This document shows positions 9,049-17,942 of a DNA stretch of 64,000 nucleotides, piece after piece. The notes beneath the pieces are model-generated. The model ran no database searches. It was given only the letters and a program-made list of their open reading frames with translations, and was not told the DNA's origin. Every line of letters begins with the position of its first letter. Position 1 is the first letter of the stretch. The stretch is taken from positions 1 to 64,000 of the forward strand of contig CAZSSM010000024.1 in assembly GCA_964609385.1 (NCBI GenBank), read 5' to 3'. Made by a program: the position numbers and the translations under genes. Origin of the DNA: CAZSSM01 sp964609385. GTDB taxonomy: Bacteria; Planctomycetota; Planctomycetia; Isosphaerales; Isosphaeraceae.

Positions 9049-9073
9049 GGGCTTCAAGCGGCGTCTTGAGCCC
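9049..9073. terminator. Imperfect hairpin between convergent genes
   Basis: GGGCTTCAAG at 9049-9058 pairs with CTTGAGCCC from 9065, with one bulged base and a 6-nt loop, between the convergent phosphotriesterase and TPR genes. No clear T tract follows. Confidence 0.35.
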
Positions 9074-9100
9074 CGACGTATCTTCAGTCACTCGAATCGC

Positions 9101-10774
9101 TCATCGTCCCGGCTGACAGAAGCACGAGGAGGAGAGTGTCACGTCGGCGACTTTCCAGACCGCCTGCCAACGAGCCCGGACTTGATCGGCCTCCTCGGTC
9201 TTATCCTGGAGGTCGAGGGCGCGCCAGAGACCGAAGAGCGACCAACCGTTTTCAGGCAGTCGTTTAAGGTCCTCGCGGTAAACCGCCTCCGCCTCTTGGA
9301 TACGACCCGACTGCAAGAGCGAGGCGCCCAGCGCGTGGCGGACCGGCTGGATCCAGTCGGGCGGCTCGGAGTAAGCCAACGCGTCCTCGAGACGGGTCGC
9401 TTCGCGCATCGCGATGAAGCCGGCCTCGTGATCGCCCTCACGGTAGAGGATCTCACCCTCCATCAGTCGATCCGCGACACCCAGGACATCGCGAGCGGCG
9501 TTGAATCCGAACCGAGATGCTTCGGGCACCTGATCACGGGCCTTGAGAAACGCCTCTCGCTCCAATCGGGCCTCGTCCAACTGATCCTGAACCGCGTACG
9601 AAACCGCACGGGCGTAATACCGCATCGCCCGAGAGATCGGGAACGCTGGGCCAGGCTCGGGCGCGGCCAGGATCTCGTCCCAGAGCCCGAATCGCATCCG
9701 GATTTCCAACGGCATCGCCAGGTAGGTGTCGGCGATGGCCGCGTTGGCAACGGCCCATTCGTCGGGCATCCGATCCATCATCTCGTCGATCGCCTCGATC
9801 GCCACCGCGCTCCGCCCACGCATGATCGCTGCGTAGGCGAGCATATGGTAGTTGTGCGCGATATAGAGGCCGTAGAAGTCGGGATATTCCATCACCGCCA
9901 AGTAACGACGATCGGCCTCGATCGCTTTCCGATTGGCCACTTCGGCCTTCTCCCACTGGCCCAGCCGAACGTCGATGTGCGAGGGCATGTGGACATTGTG
10001 TGAGAGCCCAGGCTGGAGGTCGCGGAGCCGGTCGGCCGCCGCCTTAGCCCGCTCAGGACGCGTGGACGCCTCGATCGCATGAATATAGAGGTGATTGGCG
10101 AGTGGATGATGCGGGGCCATCGCCATTACCTGTTCGATCCGGTTCACGATCTCCTTGGTGCCGGGATAAGGATCACCTTCCGGCGAGTAGAGGTCCCAGG
10201 GTCGGAGGTTCATCAGGGCCTCCGCGGTCAAGATCGCGACGTCGGCATCGTCCGGGTACTGCGCTTGAAGAGCCCGCATCGCGTCGGCATAGGCGCGCTC
10301 GAGCGGTCCGCGGTCTTCGGGGGGGCTCGGAACGCAGCGGGTCGCCAAGGCCTCGATGAGTCCGCGCTCGATCATGCTCGCCCCGTCGCTCAAGGCCCGG
10401 GCGCGGCTGATCGCATTGGAGGCGACCGCCGCCTGTTCGGGACTGACCATTGGCAGATTGATGTGCGGCCCCTGAGCGTACGCGACGCCCCACCAGGCCA
10501 TCGCACATCTCGGGTCGATCTCAGCAGCCTCCTGGAATGAGCGCGACGACGCCTCATGGTTGAAGGCAAACAGCAGGTTCAAGCCCTGATCGAAGTAGCG
10601 CTGAGCCATTGGAGAAGAGGTCGAGACCGGTCGGGAATAGGTCCCAATGCCGTCGAGCAGAGGCTCGCGGACATGATTCGCTCGGTCGTCACCCTCGGAG
10701 GCCATCGTGACGCCGTTCGTCCCAGCGATCAAAAAGACCAGTCCCCATCCCCATCCGTGCCGTGGTTGCATCAT
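9101..10774 (-). CDS. Secreted tetratricopeptide-repeat protein
   Basis: A 557-residue protein with an N-terminal signal peptide (GWGLVFLIAGTNGVTMASEG) followed by helical repeats of TPR type across most of its length. Examples are FDQGLNLLFAFNHEASSRSF and DPRCAMAWWGVAYAQGP near residues 55-100, and SLLQSGRIQEAEAVYREDL near the C-terminus. Conserved-looking histidines occur in HHPLANHLYIHAIE and SHNVHMPSHID. Such proteins are common in planctomycetes, but the function is not known. The start at the double ATG 10774/10771 is chosen because the signal peptide begins there; the longer upstream frame has no leader. Confidence 0.75.
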   Translation of the reverse strand: MMQPRHGWGWGLVFLIAGTNGVTMASEGDDRANHVREPLLDGIGTYSRPVSTSSPMAQRYFDQGLNLLFAFNHEASSRSFQEAAEIDPRCAMAWWGVAYAQGPHINLPMVSPEQAAVASNAISRARALSDGASMIERGLIEALATRCVPSPPEDRGPLERAYADAMRALQAQYPDDADVAILTAEALMNLRPWDLYSPEGDPYPGTKEIVNRIEQVMAMAPHHPLANHLYIHAIEASTRPERAKAAADRLRDLQPGLSHNVHMPSHIDVRLGQWEKAEVANRKAIEADRRYLAVMEYPDFYGLYIAHNYHMLAYAAIMRGRSAVAIEAIDEMMDRMPDEWAVANAAIADTYLAMPLEIRMRFGLWDEILAAPEPGPAFPISRAMRYYARAVSYAVQDQLDEARLEREAFLKARDQVPEASRFGFNAARDVLGVADRLMEGEILYREGDHEAGFIAMREATRLEDALAYSEPPDWIQPVRHALGASLLQSGRIQEAEAVYREDLKRLPENGWSLFGLWRALDLQDKTEEADQVRARWQAVWKVADVTLSSSCFCQPGR

Positions 10775-11250
10775 CGTGGTTCCCAAATCGTGGGTTATCG
10801 AATCGGCCTCAAGTCGACAAGCTCGTCCGCGACGCTTCGATCGCCAATCGGATCTCGTCAGGAAAGTCACCAGATTCGAGTCCGGAATGCGCTGGAGACT
10901 TCGCTTGATGTGGATCTGTTCGCAACGGTCCCCTCGAAGGCCGCAATACCTCGAACTCCTACGGCAAGTCGACCACCTGCGGGACACCCCAACAAGAACT
11001 CAGGGTCGGCTCAACTTGAGACCGACTCTCCGTCGCGACTCGGGCGCGGGTCTAGAGAAGAGGGCTATTCTACAGGGTTCGAATTCAGCAAACGGAATTG
11101 TCCGATGGGCGGGGTCCGTTGCAGGTATCTCTCCTAAGCAACCAGTCATTGCCTGGGTCTCGACAGGCAAACGACCAAGCCTGAGTTGTGGCGATGACTC
11201 TGTTACCAAGCCCAGCCTCCTCGACTCACGGAACGAAAGGGTAAATCCAC
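10775..11250. other. 476-bp divergent intergenic region, no gene seen
   Basis: The region separates the divergent TPR and cysteine-protease genes. Overlapping frames on the plus strand have no family resemblance and no ribosome binding site. The only assignable element is AAAGGG about 8 nt before the ATG at 11251. Confidence 0.4.
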
Positions 11251-11844
11251 ATGCCAGGAACCATAATATTCAACGTGAAGGACATTGATGGTCGGTGGTG
11301 GAAATTCTCACAACAGCAACATCGTGCGTCGTGTGGCCCAGCCTGCGTGAGGATGGCGAAAGAGTTCTACCACAACAGGAAGATCAGTGAGGGCGCGATC
11401 CGCGGGCAGTATTCAATGAATATTTTGGACGATTTCCGAGGTATTTTGGGGGTGGTCAAGATGGATGAGATGTTGGTCCAGGCCGGCAGATGGCAAAACC
11501 GAGGAGTCAGGCCAAAGTTTCTCTTGGAAGCAGTCAAATGCGATCCCTTGGGCATACCCCTCGCGGTTCAGTCGGTCGGAATCGAAGCGCTACGCAAGGC
11601 TTCGCGATATCATCCCGCAATCCTCTTTTTCGACTGGGAGAATTCTCCGGGCGGGCACATCGCCGTATGTGTGGGACCAACGAAAATCGACAACTCCATC
11701 TTCGTCATGTTGGACCCGGAATACGGCTTGCAGTACCTCTCCGCTGACGATGTGGAAGGAAATTCGCTGGTTTATTACGCCGCGAGAAACAACGTCAGAA
11801 ATAAGGCACGATCGATTCCCTGGGGCTACATTTCGACAGTTTAA
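11251..11844 (+). CDS. Papain/C39-like cysteine protease, orphan
   Basis: A 197-residue protein with a papain-like catalytic layout. Gln 21-23 precede RASCGPACVRMA, where C28 is the likely nucleophile and C32 follows. H136 lies in GGHIAVCVG, and D155 lies in MLDPEYGLQYLS. This pattern matches bacterial C39-like and AvrRpt2-like peptidases. There is no signal peptide or membrane segment, so it is cytoplasmic or exported by a dedicated secretion route. Codon usage is less GC-rich than that of neighbouring genes, which suggests acquisition. No transporter, immunity-like or substrate gene is adjacent. It could be a toxin-like effector or a housekeeping peptidase; the sequence alone does not decide. 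Confidence 0.65.
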   Translation: MPGTIIFNVKDIDGRWWKFSQQQHRASCGPACVRMAKEFYHNRKISEGAIRGQYSMNILDDFRGILGVVKMDEMLVQAGRWQNRGVRPKFLLEAVKCDPLGIPLAVQSVGIEALRKASRYHPAILFFDWENSPGGHIAVCVGPTKIDNSIFVMLDPEYGLQYLSADDVEGNSLVYYAARNNVRNKARSIPWGYISTV

Positions 11845-12072
11845 CCTCATGAGTCGCATGAACCAGACCGAAAATCACCGAATTCGCTCTGGACGTTCTC
11901 GATCCGTTCGCCAACGACATCGATGGCTTGCGGACGTCCTGTGAACAATCGTCCGATTCATCGAAGTTGAACACAATCAGGTCGAACCTTAGAGCCCGCA
12001 CTCATGGAACTTGGCCTGGCTCGTTCATGAAGGCGATTCGCGATTCGAACTCGCGATCGATTCTCCAGTCAT

Positions 12073-12101
12073 AAAAAATCTCTGAGAGTCTCGGTCCTCT
12101 C
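12073..12101 (-). terminator. Weak intrinsic terminator after the thioesterase gene
   Basis: On the minus strand GAGAG and CTCTC pair around an 8-nt loop right after the thioesterase stop codon, followed within a few bases by six T residues (complement of 12073-12078). The stem is only 5 bp. Confidence 0.3.
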
Positions 12102-12102
12102 G

Positions 12103-12642
12103 TCAAGTTCGTTCATCGACACTGCTCGATCCAGGCTTGATTGCGAGCAGACGGGCGCCGCGGGCGGCGAGTTCGTCCCAAAGGGGCTCCGGGTGGGGGA
12201 AGGCCCGCGATTCGATGTCATCGTCCTCGATTTCCGGGCGAGGCCAAGACTCGGGACGGCCGGAGTTGTCGACTTGGACAAACTGCATTAAGGCGTCCAT
12301 CCATGCGCGCCGATCGCGATCGTCATCACGAGAGGGTCCGTCAACGAGCCCACGGATGCCGATGGTCAAGTGGGCACGGGCCTCGACGACCGGAACGCCT
12401 TGGATCTCGACGACTTCACCGACGGAGACCGGGAAATAGCATCGGAGGTCGAGGACGCGGCGGAGGACCAGATTGGCCTTCGGGCCAACGCGTCGATAGG
12501 CCGAGGCGTATCCAGCCTCCAAGGCCAAGCCGAGCAGGACGCCCGCATAGAGCGTCCCATGATGGTTCGCGTCCCGTGGCAGGATCAAACGATGCGTCGA
12601 CGTCAAAGGCCGGGAATCGGACACCGCCGTCGAGACTCCCAT
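12103..12642 (-). CDS. Hotdog-fold acyl-CoA thioesterase
   Basis: A 179-residue protein. Its core (THRLILPRDANHHGTLYAGV, then LGLALEAGYASAYRR) resembles the acyl-CoA thioesterases of the YciA/BACH type, in which an Asn near a GxxxxG helix start forms the active site. It probably hydrolyses acyl-CoA in the cytoplasm; chain-length preference is unknown. The C-terminal 60 residues are acidic and probably loosely folded. The start is uncertain: the ATG at 12642 begins just before the domain, while an ATG at 12717 would add 25 basic residues of no evident function. The small gene at 12739-13035 lies just upstream on the same strand. Confidence 0.65.
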   Translation of the reverse strand: MGVSTAVSDSRPLTSTHRLILPRDANHHGTLYAGVLLGLALEAGYASAYRRVGPKANLVLRRVLDLRCYFPVSVGEVVEIQGVPVVEARAHLTIGIRGLVDGPSRDDDRDRRAWMDALMQFVQVDNSGRPESWPRPEIEDDDIESRAFPHPEPLWDELAARGARLLAIKPGSSSVDERT

Positions 12643-12738
12643 AACAACGAGGGTTGGGGACCGGAACCCGCGACGGATCGGTTCACAACGCGAACCGAAG
12701 GTCACCAACGGCGACATGAACCGGCGCGATCCTCAAGA

Positions 12739-13035
12739 TCAGTCGGGATCGCGACCATCGTCCCGACCATTTTTTTCCGACCAACCCCGTTCGATGAGGT
12801 CACGGAGCAATTGGCCGAGGCTGAGACCTTCGTCACGTGCCCGCTCCAAGAGCACCTCTGCCTGCTCGCGAGGCAGGAGCAGCGGCAGTTCGATCACATC
12901 ATGGTTTTCGTACAGGATCGGTTCGGAAAGCTCGGCCAAGGAACAACCCTTCCTGAAGGCGACGAACACATTCAGAGCGAACGTTTCAGGCATCCAGCCG
13001 ACATACCCGGTTGGCACCGGCTTTCGAGAGGGCAA
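12739..13035 (-). CDS. Small protein with possible ribbon-helix-helix segment
   Basis: A 98-residue protein. The central stretch VIELPLLLPREQAEVLLER followed by GLSLGQLLRDLIERGW looks like a beta strand followed by two helices, the layout of a ribbon-helix-helix (CopG-like) DNA-binding or antitoxin domain. The first 40 residues are not recognised and the tail is charged (KNGRDDGRDPD). Third codon positions are GC-rich in this frame, which supports a real gene. It sits 22 to 97 bp upstream of the thioesterase, depending on that gene's start, and the two may be co-transcribed. No toxin gene is adjacent. Confidence 0.5.
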   Translation of the reverse strand: MPSRKPVPTGYVGWMPETFALNVFVAFRKGCSLAELSEPILYENHDVIELPLLLPREQAEVLLERARDEGLSLGQLLRDLIERGWSEKNGRDDGRDPD

Positions 13036-13143
13036 TCACCATACCGAACGGAGTCGTTGGAATGGGAGCCCACGATGGTCGTCATCCCGACGATGATTCA
13101 AGTGTAGCTCGGATAGGATGGATCGATGGATGGGAAGTTGAGA

Positions 13144-14712
13144 TCAAAACGCTAAGGTGATCAGGAGGATGGCCAAGAGACCGAGCACCACCACCGCGAT
13201 GATGAAGTTGCGGAGCCAGGAGTTCGACTCGATCTCAAGGGGCGGCTCGGCTCCAGTGGGCAGCGGTGGGACCGGTCGGGGTTGGAAATCAACGGATCCA
13301 TCCGAGACGTGATGGGTCCGCATGGCGACGTGGTCCGTTGGCTCGGGACTCGTCAACGGGACCGATCGGATTTCCTCCTCACCCTCAGCGCGTTCGAGGC
13401 CGCGGAGTAAGATGTTCGAGCCGAAGCCTGTGCCTCCCCCTTTGTCGTCGTCGAGGATCCGCCAGAGGGACTCGTCGTCATCGTCGAAGGACGACGATCG
13501 GGCCTTAGTCATTGTCTGGTCTAGGCGGGCTAAGGCGACGAGGTCTTGGTCGGGGTCGGCCCAGGGTGCGAGGTCGACCTCCAGGGCATCGCAGTCGGGG
13601 TAACGATCGTTGGGCTTCTTGGCCATGAGTCGACGGACGATCCGCACGAACGGGGCCGGCAAGCCGGGCACGAACTGCTCCAAGGGAGTCGGTTGTTCCA
13701 TCCGATGTTTGTAGATCTTGTTAATCGCGTCGCCACCGGGGAAGGGGGGCGATCCGGTTAAGGCGAAGTAGAGGGTGCATCCCAGGCTGTAGAGGTCGCT
13801 GCGCGGGTCGACGCTGGCTGCATCGACGAGTTGTTCGGGGCTCGCATAGTCGAGGGTTCCAATGAGGCGACCATGCGCGGTCAGCTCGGTCTCACGGGTC
13901 GTCGGGTCGTCTTCGTCGGTCGGCCGAGTCACCCGAGCCAGGCCCAAGTCGAGCAGCTTGGCGTCACCATCGGGGGTGATCATGATGTTCGACGGCTTGA
14001 CATCGCGATGGATCAGGCCTTGGGCATGCGCGGCGCGGAGGCCCGCGAGAACCTTCAGGGCCAAGCCGGTCGCCTCAGCGATCGGGAGCGGTCCGCGACC
14101 GCCCTCACCCTTAACAAAGTCTAATAGGCTACATCCGGGCACATACTCCATGACCATGTAGTGCACCGACCCTTCGTTGCCGACATCGATGGTCCGTGCG
14201 ACGTTGGGATGGTCGAGTGCGGCGGAGATCTCCATTTCGCGACGGAACCGTTGCAGAGCATGCGGATCGCGCATGGCGCGTCGAGGTGGTAGCACTTTGA
14301 TAGCGACTTTGTCAGGCCGTTCCCTGTCACGCGAACTGTCTTTGTGTCCCGTATCGGGGATCTCGGTACTCGTTCCGTTGGTCGGCTCCGGCTCGCGGAC
14401 GGCTAGGAAGACCTTTCCCGATCCCCCTTTACCTAGCGGCTCAAGGATCCGATAGCCGCCGAGGAAGAATCCGTTGGTCGCGCCTTGGAGGATCTTTCGT
14501 GCCTGGTATGGGGTCAACTCGCCACGCCTGACCAATGCGCGGGCGAACTCTTGAGTCGCCTTGGTCGTGGCACGGGCCGGATCGGCCTCGGCATCGCGAA
14601 GGGCCCGCTGCCGGATTGCGTCCATCCGCGATGGCCGGATCAGCCCGGTCCGAGCCAAGTTGCGCATGAACTGTTCCAGACGCGAACGTCGGACCGGAGT
14701 GTCCACGAGCAA
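13144..14712 (-). CDS. Membrane-anchored Ser/Thr protein kinase
   Basis: A 522-residue Hanks-type kinase. Residues 1-80 form a helical N-terminal region ending in GELTPYQARKILQG, a segment often found before planctomycete kinases. The kinase domain follows (about 85-385): glycine loop LGKGGSGKVFL, Lys in KVAIKVLPP, catalytic HRDVKPSNI, DLGLAR replacing DFG, and YASPEQL. A linker of about 110 residues leads to a single C-terminal membrane helix (FIIAVVVLGLLAILLITLAF), so the kinase faces the cytoplasm with almost no periplasmic part. The TTG start has GAGG 5 nt upstream. A PP2C phosphatase gene lies just upstream on the same strand, a likely antagonist. Confidence 0.9.
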   Translation of the reverse strand: MLVDTPVRRSRLEQFMRNLARTGLIRPSRMDAIRQRALRDAEADPARATTKATQEFARALVRRGELTPYQARKILQGATNGFFLGGYRILEPLGKGGSGKVFLAVREPEPTNGTSTEIPDTGHKDSSRDRERPDKVAIKVLPPRRAMRDPHALQRFRREMEISAALDHPNVARTIDVGNEGSVHYMVMEYVPGCSLLDFVKGEGGRGPLPIAEATGLALKVLAGLRAAHAQGLIHRDVKPSNIMITPDGDAKLLDLGLARVTRPTDEDDPTTRETELTAHGRLIGTLDYASPEQLVDAASVDPRSDLYSLGCTLYFALTGSPPFPGGDAINKIYKHRMEQPTPLEQFVPGLPAPFVRIVRRLMAKKPNDRYPDCDALEVDLAPWADPDQDLVALARLDQTMTKARSSSFDDDDESLWRILDDDKGGGTGFGSNILLRGLERAEGEEEIRSVPLTSPEPTDHVAMRTHHVSDGSVDFQPRPVPPLPTGAEPPLEIESNSWLRNFIIAVVVLGLLAILLITLAF

Positions 14713-15100
14713 TGGTACCTCGAATCGGGGTCAGCACTCGACGATGCGTCAGGATCATCGACGCTCGATCGGCTTTAGGAGGATGGGTGAGTCAAGAGTC
14801 GGGAGAGAGAATGGCAGCGCTTTGAACTCACGGCAGGGAATACGTGTTGGCGATTCGAAACGTTCACGCGACGCCGACCATTTGTCTCACACGCCTCGAA
14901 ACGGAGCGGAATGTTCTCCAGCGTCGACATGGGGAAAGCCCAGGAGCCCTCGGACCTCAGCAGTTCGTGACGTCTCCTGGAAACTGGTCGTTTCCGAGAG
15001 GGGGGCCGGCTCATCGACGTCGACCCGGATCGAGGGCAAAGGTTCAGCCCCTATTGGTCTCAGTCGGTCTCGGTCGACTACACCCGATGGATGCATTAAA
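14713..15100. other. 388-bp gap between phosphatase and kinase genes
   Basis: No gene or clear regulatory hairpin is visible. It lies between two genes on the minus strand and presumably carries the kinase promoter. Short frames here are shadows without start signals. Confidence 0.35.
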
Positions 15101-16051
15101 TCAATGAATGTCGACAACGACGCAGGTGATGTTGTCTTTGGACGTATTGTTCAGGGCCGTCGTCCCGAGTCGGGAGGCGGCGGTTTGGGGATCGGTCTTC
15201 TCGCGGAGGATCTTGCCGATCCGAGTATCGTCGACGACTCCGGTCAGACCATCGGTGGTGAGCAGGAACCGATCGCCCCGACGCACATCGATGACTCGAA
15301 CGTCGGGGCCGCGACGGGCCTCGTCGCTGTCCATCCCCAAGTAAAGGTACAATACATTGCTGTAGCGGTGGTGGACCGCCTCTTCTTTGGAAATCGAGCC
15401 GACTTTCTCAAGTGCGGAGGCGAGGTCGTGATCCTCGGTCAGGCGGACCAAGTCGTCGCCTCGGAGCCGATAGACTCGCGAGTCGCCGACTCCGGCGACA
15501 TAGGCCAGTCCGTTCCGGAGCAAGATCACGACGACGGTCGTCCCCATTTTGTTGTAGTTCGGATTCTGTGAGGCCTGAACGAGGATATCTTCATTGGCCT
15601 GGACAACCGAACGTCGGATCATGTCGCGCACAGCCGAAGCGTCGGGCGCATGGATCAACTGATCGGCGAGAAACTCAGGGATGATCTCAACAGCAATCTG
15701 GCTGGCCCGTTCCCCGGCTTGTTGGCCACCCATGCCATCGGCGACGACGAAGAGACCGTCAGGGCCTGAGGCCGGCGGGATCTCCAGAGTCGAATCGGGC
15801 TCGCCGTTGACCGACTGGTGCGGCAGGTTCTGGAGCGAGGGCCGGCCGGGGACGAAATAATTGTCCTCGTTATGGTCCCGATAGTTGCCGACCGTTGAGA
15901 AGACGCCGACGCGGGTCTCGGGCACGTCCAAGACCCGATCCTCGTCGGGGGACCCTGCGCCATCCTTACCGGCCTGAACCGTGGTCGACGTCGTCGTACG
16001 CGGTCCCGGGGTTCGATCCCAGAAGGTCTTCAACCAGCCGAATAAGGACAC
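15101..16051 (-). CDS. PP2C-family protein phosphatase
   Basis: A 316-residue metal-dependent Ser/Thr phosphatase. The PP2C motifs are in order: VGNYRDHNEDNYF, VVADGMGGQQAGERAS, GDSRVYRLRGDDL, LTTDGLTGVV and KDNITCVVVD, with the metal-binding aspartates present. The first 45 residues (SLFGWLKTFWDRTPGPR) are not part of the domain. It probably reverses phosphorylation by the kinase encoded just downstream. The start is set at GTG 16051 because GGGAGG lies upstream at good spacing; GTG at 16084 is an alternative adding 11 residues. No membrane segment is present. Confidence 0.9.
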   Translation of the reverse strand: MSLFGWLKTFWDRTPGPRTTTSTTVQAGKDGAGSPDEDRVLDVPETRVGVFSTVGNYRDHNEDNYFVPGRPSLQNLPHQSVNGEPDSTLEIPPASGPDGLFVVADGMGGQQAGERASQIAVEIIPEFLADQLIHAPDASAVRDMIRRSVVQANEDILVQASQNPNYNKMGTTVVVILLRNGLAYVAGVGDSRVYRLRGDDLVRLTEDHDLASALEKVGSISKEEAVHHRYSNVLYLYLGMDSDEARRGPDVRVIDVRRGDRFLLTTDGLTGVVDDTRIGKILREKTDPQTAASRLGTTALNNTSKDNITCVVVDIH

Positions 16052-16444
16052 GACCCCTCGCCTCCCAATCCCGATCCGACGCACCTCGACACGCCATGGT
16101 CCAACGAGCGTTCCCTGAGTACGGGCGATACGCCTGACCGGGACACCGGCATTGCAATCGTCGTGGGGCCTTCCACGCGATCACTGACAAGCCATCCCGA
16201 GAGTCGACGTTCCTGAAGGACCACGCTGGGTGGAACTCGTCGACTGAAATTAATCTTACTGTATCCTAGCGGCTCGGAGCGACGATCGCACATGACAAAC
16301 GACCAACAGAAAGGTCCTTCGGGGTTCGCCAAGACGCCTAACCGCGCTCGGTCTCGGGTTCATTGAGAGATCGGAGCCGACTCGAGACCGCTCTGATCGA
16401 GGTCTCAGCCGCGTGTTGGAAGGTGTCCCACCTCGCGACCTCGC
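16052..16444. other. Intergenic region upstream of the phosphatase gene
   Basis: About 390 bp between the end of the CbiET gene and the phosphatase start, both on the minus strand. A short AT-rich patch near 16245-16265 may hold the phosphatase promoter, but no convincing -35/-10 pair was found. No gene is seen. Confidence 0.35.
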
Positions 16445-17716
16445 TCAGTCGACCGAAGCGGCCGGCTTGATGCTGAGCAGCAGGAAGGTGGGGTGGACTG
16501 ACTCGAAGCGGACCCGGTCGAGTTGCTCGATGCCACGCGCCACGCCGACCTGCCAGAGCTTGACCTGGCCAGAGATTCGCCGGAGCGTCTGATAAGCCTC
16601 ATGGAGGCTTTCGAGGGCCGCCACGTTGGCCGCGATCCGTCCATGCGGGACCAATCGCTGATAGGCTGCTTCGAGGACCTGGGCCACATAACGGCCTGTA
16701 CCGCCGATGAAGATCGCGTCCGGGTCGGGCAGGCCGTCGAGAATCTCTGGCGCGCGGCCCAGGACCGGGGTCAGGTTCGGCACGCCGAATCGTTCGGCGT
16801 TGGCCTGAATCAGGGCGACGTCGGCCGGCTCCGGCTCGATGGCGAAGACCCGGCCGCGATCGGCCAGTTGCGCCGCCTCGATCGCCACCGCCCCTGAGCC
16901 AGCGCCGATATCCCAGACCACGCTGCTGGAACGCACGTCCAACTGTGCCAAGGCCAGGGCCCGGACCTCCGATTGCGTGATCAGTCCGCGTTTGGGCCGG
17001 GTCTGGGCGAAGGTCTCGTCCGGATTCCCGAAGCGAAGGAACCGACCGGCCGGGCCGACCCGGTCGGGACGATCCGGCTTCCGGACCAGGATCATGATGA
17101 CCAAGTGTGAGAACTGGAGCGCGGTCAGCTCCTCCAACTCAGCCTGCGTGATCCGCTCGTCGGGCGACCCCAGGTTCTCACAGACGTAGGTCCGGAAGCC
17201 GTCGAGGCCCAGTTCCAGGAGCGAGCGGGCCAGGTTCGCGGGACTCTGGTCCTCGCCCAGGAACAGCCCGACTTTCTCCGCCAGGCGGATCCGGTCCGAG
17301 ACCGACTCCAAGGGGCGACCGGCCAGGTTGATCAGAACCGCGTCCTCCCAAGACTCCTTGACCCGCGCGAAGGCCAGTTGCATGCTGCTGACGTGTGGGA
17401 CGACCTCGAACCGTTCGGCACCCAAGCGATCGCAGAGGAACCGGGCGATCCCATAGAAAAGCGGGTCGCCCCCTTGGACCAAGACCGGTCGACGCGCCTC
17501 GAAAGAGGCCCGGACCTGCTCCAAGACCTCGGGCAACTCGGTGGCCAACGGCTCGCGACGCGCGGGGACTTCGCCGAGCTGTTCCAAAGTCGCCGACGGG
17601 CCGAGGATTAAGTCGGCCTGCTCGATCGCCTCCCGAGCCAGGGTGGTTAGGCCGGCTAAGCCATCGTCGCCGATCCCAACGATGACCACCTTGCGTCGCT
17701 CCGATTCGTCCGCCAT
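16445..17716 (-). CDS. cobL: Bifunctional cobalt-precorrin methyltransferase/decarboxylase (CbiE-CbiT fusion)
   Basis: A 423-residue fusion that methylates precorrin-6B or its cobalt form at C5 and C15 and decarboxylates C12 in corrin-ring synthesis. Residues 1-205 are CbiE-like, a tetrapyrrole methylase (VVIVGIGDDGLAGL, VLVQGGDPLFYGIARFL). Residues about 220-423 are CbiT-like, with the S-adenosylmethionine motif VVWDIGAGSGAVAIEAA. The ATG at 17716 is chosen because the tetrapyrrole methylase strand starts a few residues in; the longer frame has no such start. No other cobalamin gene is adjacent, so the gene is separated from the rest of its pathway. It is divergent from the hydrolase gene. 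Confidence 0.9.
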   Translation of the reverse strand: MADESERRKVVIVGIGDDGLAGLTTLAREAIEQADLILGPSATLEQLGEVPARREPLATELPEVLEQVRASFEARRPVLVQGGDPLFYGIARFLCDRLGAERFEVVPHVSSMQLAFARVKESWEDAVLINLAGRPLESVSDRIRLAEKVGLFLGEDQSPANLARSLLELGLDGFRTYVCENLGSPDERITQAELEELTALQFSHLVIMILVRKPDRPDRVGPAGRFLRFGNPDETFAQTRPKRGLITQSEVRALALAQLDVRSSSVVWDIGAGSGAVAIEAAQLADRGRVFAIEPEPADVALIQANAERFGVPNLTPVLGRAPEILDGLPDPDAIFIGGTGRYVAQVLEAAYQRLVPHGRIAANVAALESLHEAYQTLRRISGQVKLWQVGVARGIEQLDRVRFESVHPTFLLLSIKPAASVD

Positions 17717-17942
17717 GCTCGGCTGCACTCCCGACCCCCTGTGAAATTCAGTCCCGACGACCAGCGAGACAGGCTCGATGATCGACGGTTCCACCCACAT
17801 TCCCAGCGAACCGCCCGTCCTCGATGTTCGTTCGAGTCTGGGAGGCTCCGACGGACGCGTCAAGCGGACTGCCGAGCCTCGAATCTTGACCTGACGCTCC
17901 AGCCAGACCTCGTCACCCGATCCGTCACGGAGTCGCCCGTAG

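Noticed and set aside
12370..13107. 245-codon plus-strand frame
   Set aside because: It is antisense to the thioesterase and the small upstream gene, both of which show better codon bias and recognisable motifs.
14561..15571. 336-codon plus-strand frame
   Set aside because: It is antisense to the kinase start and the phosphatase, whose motifs are unambiguous.
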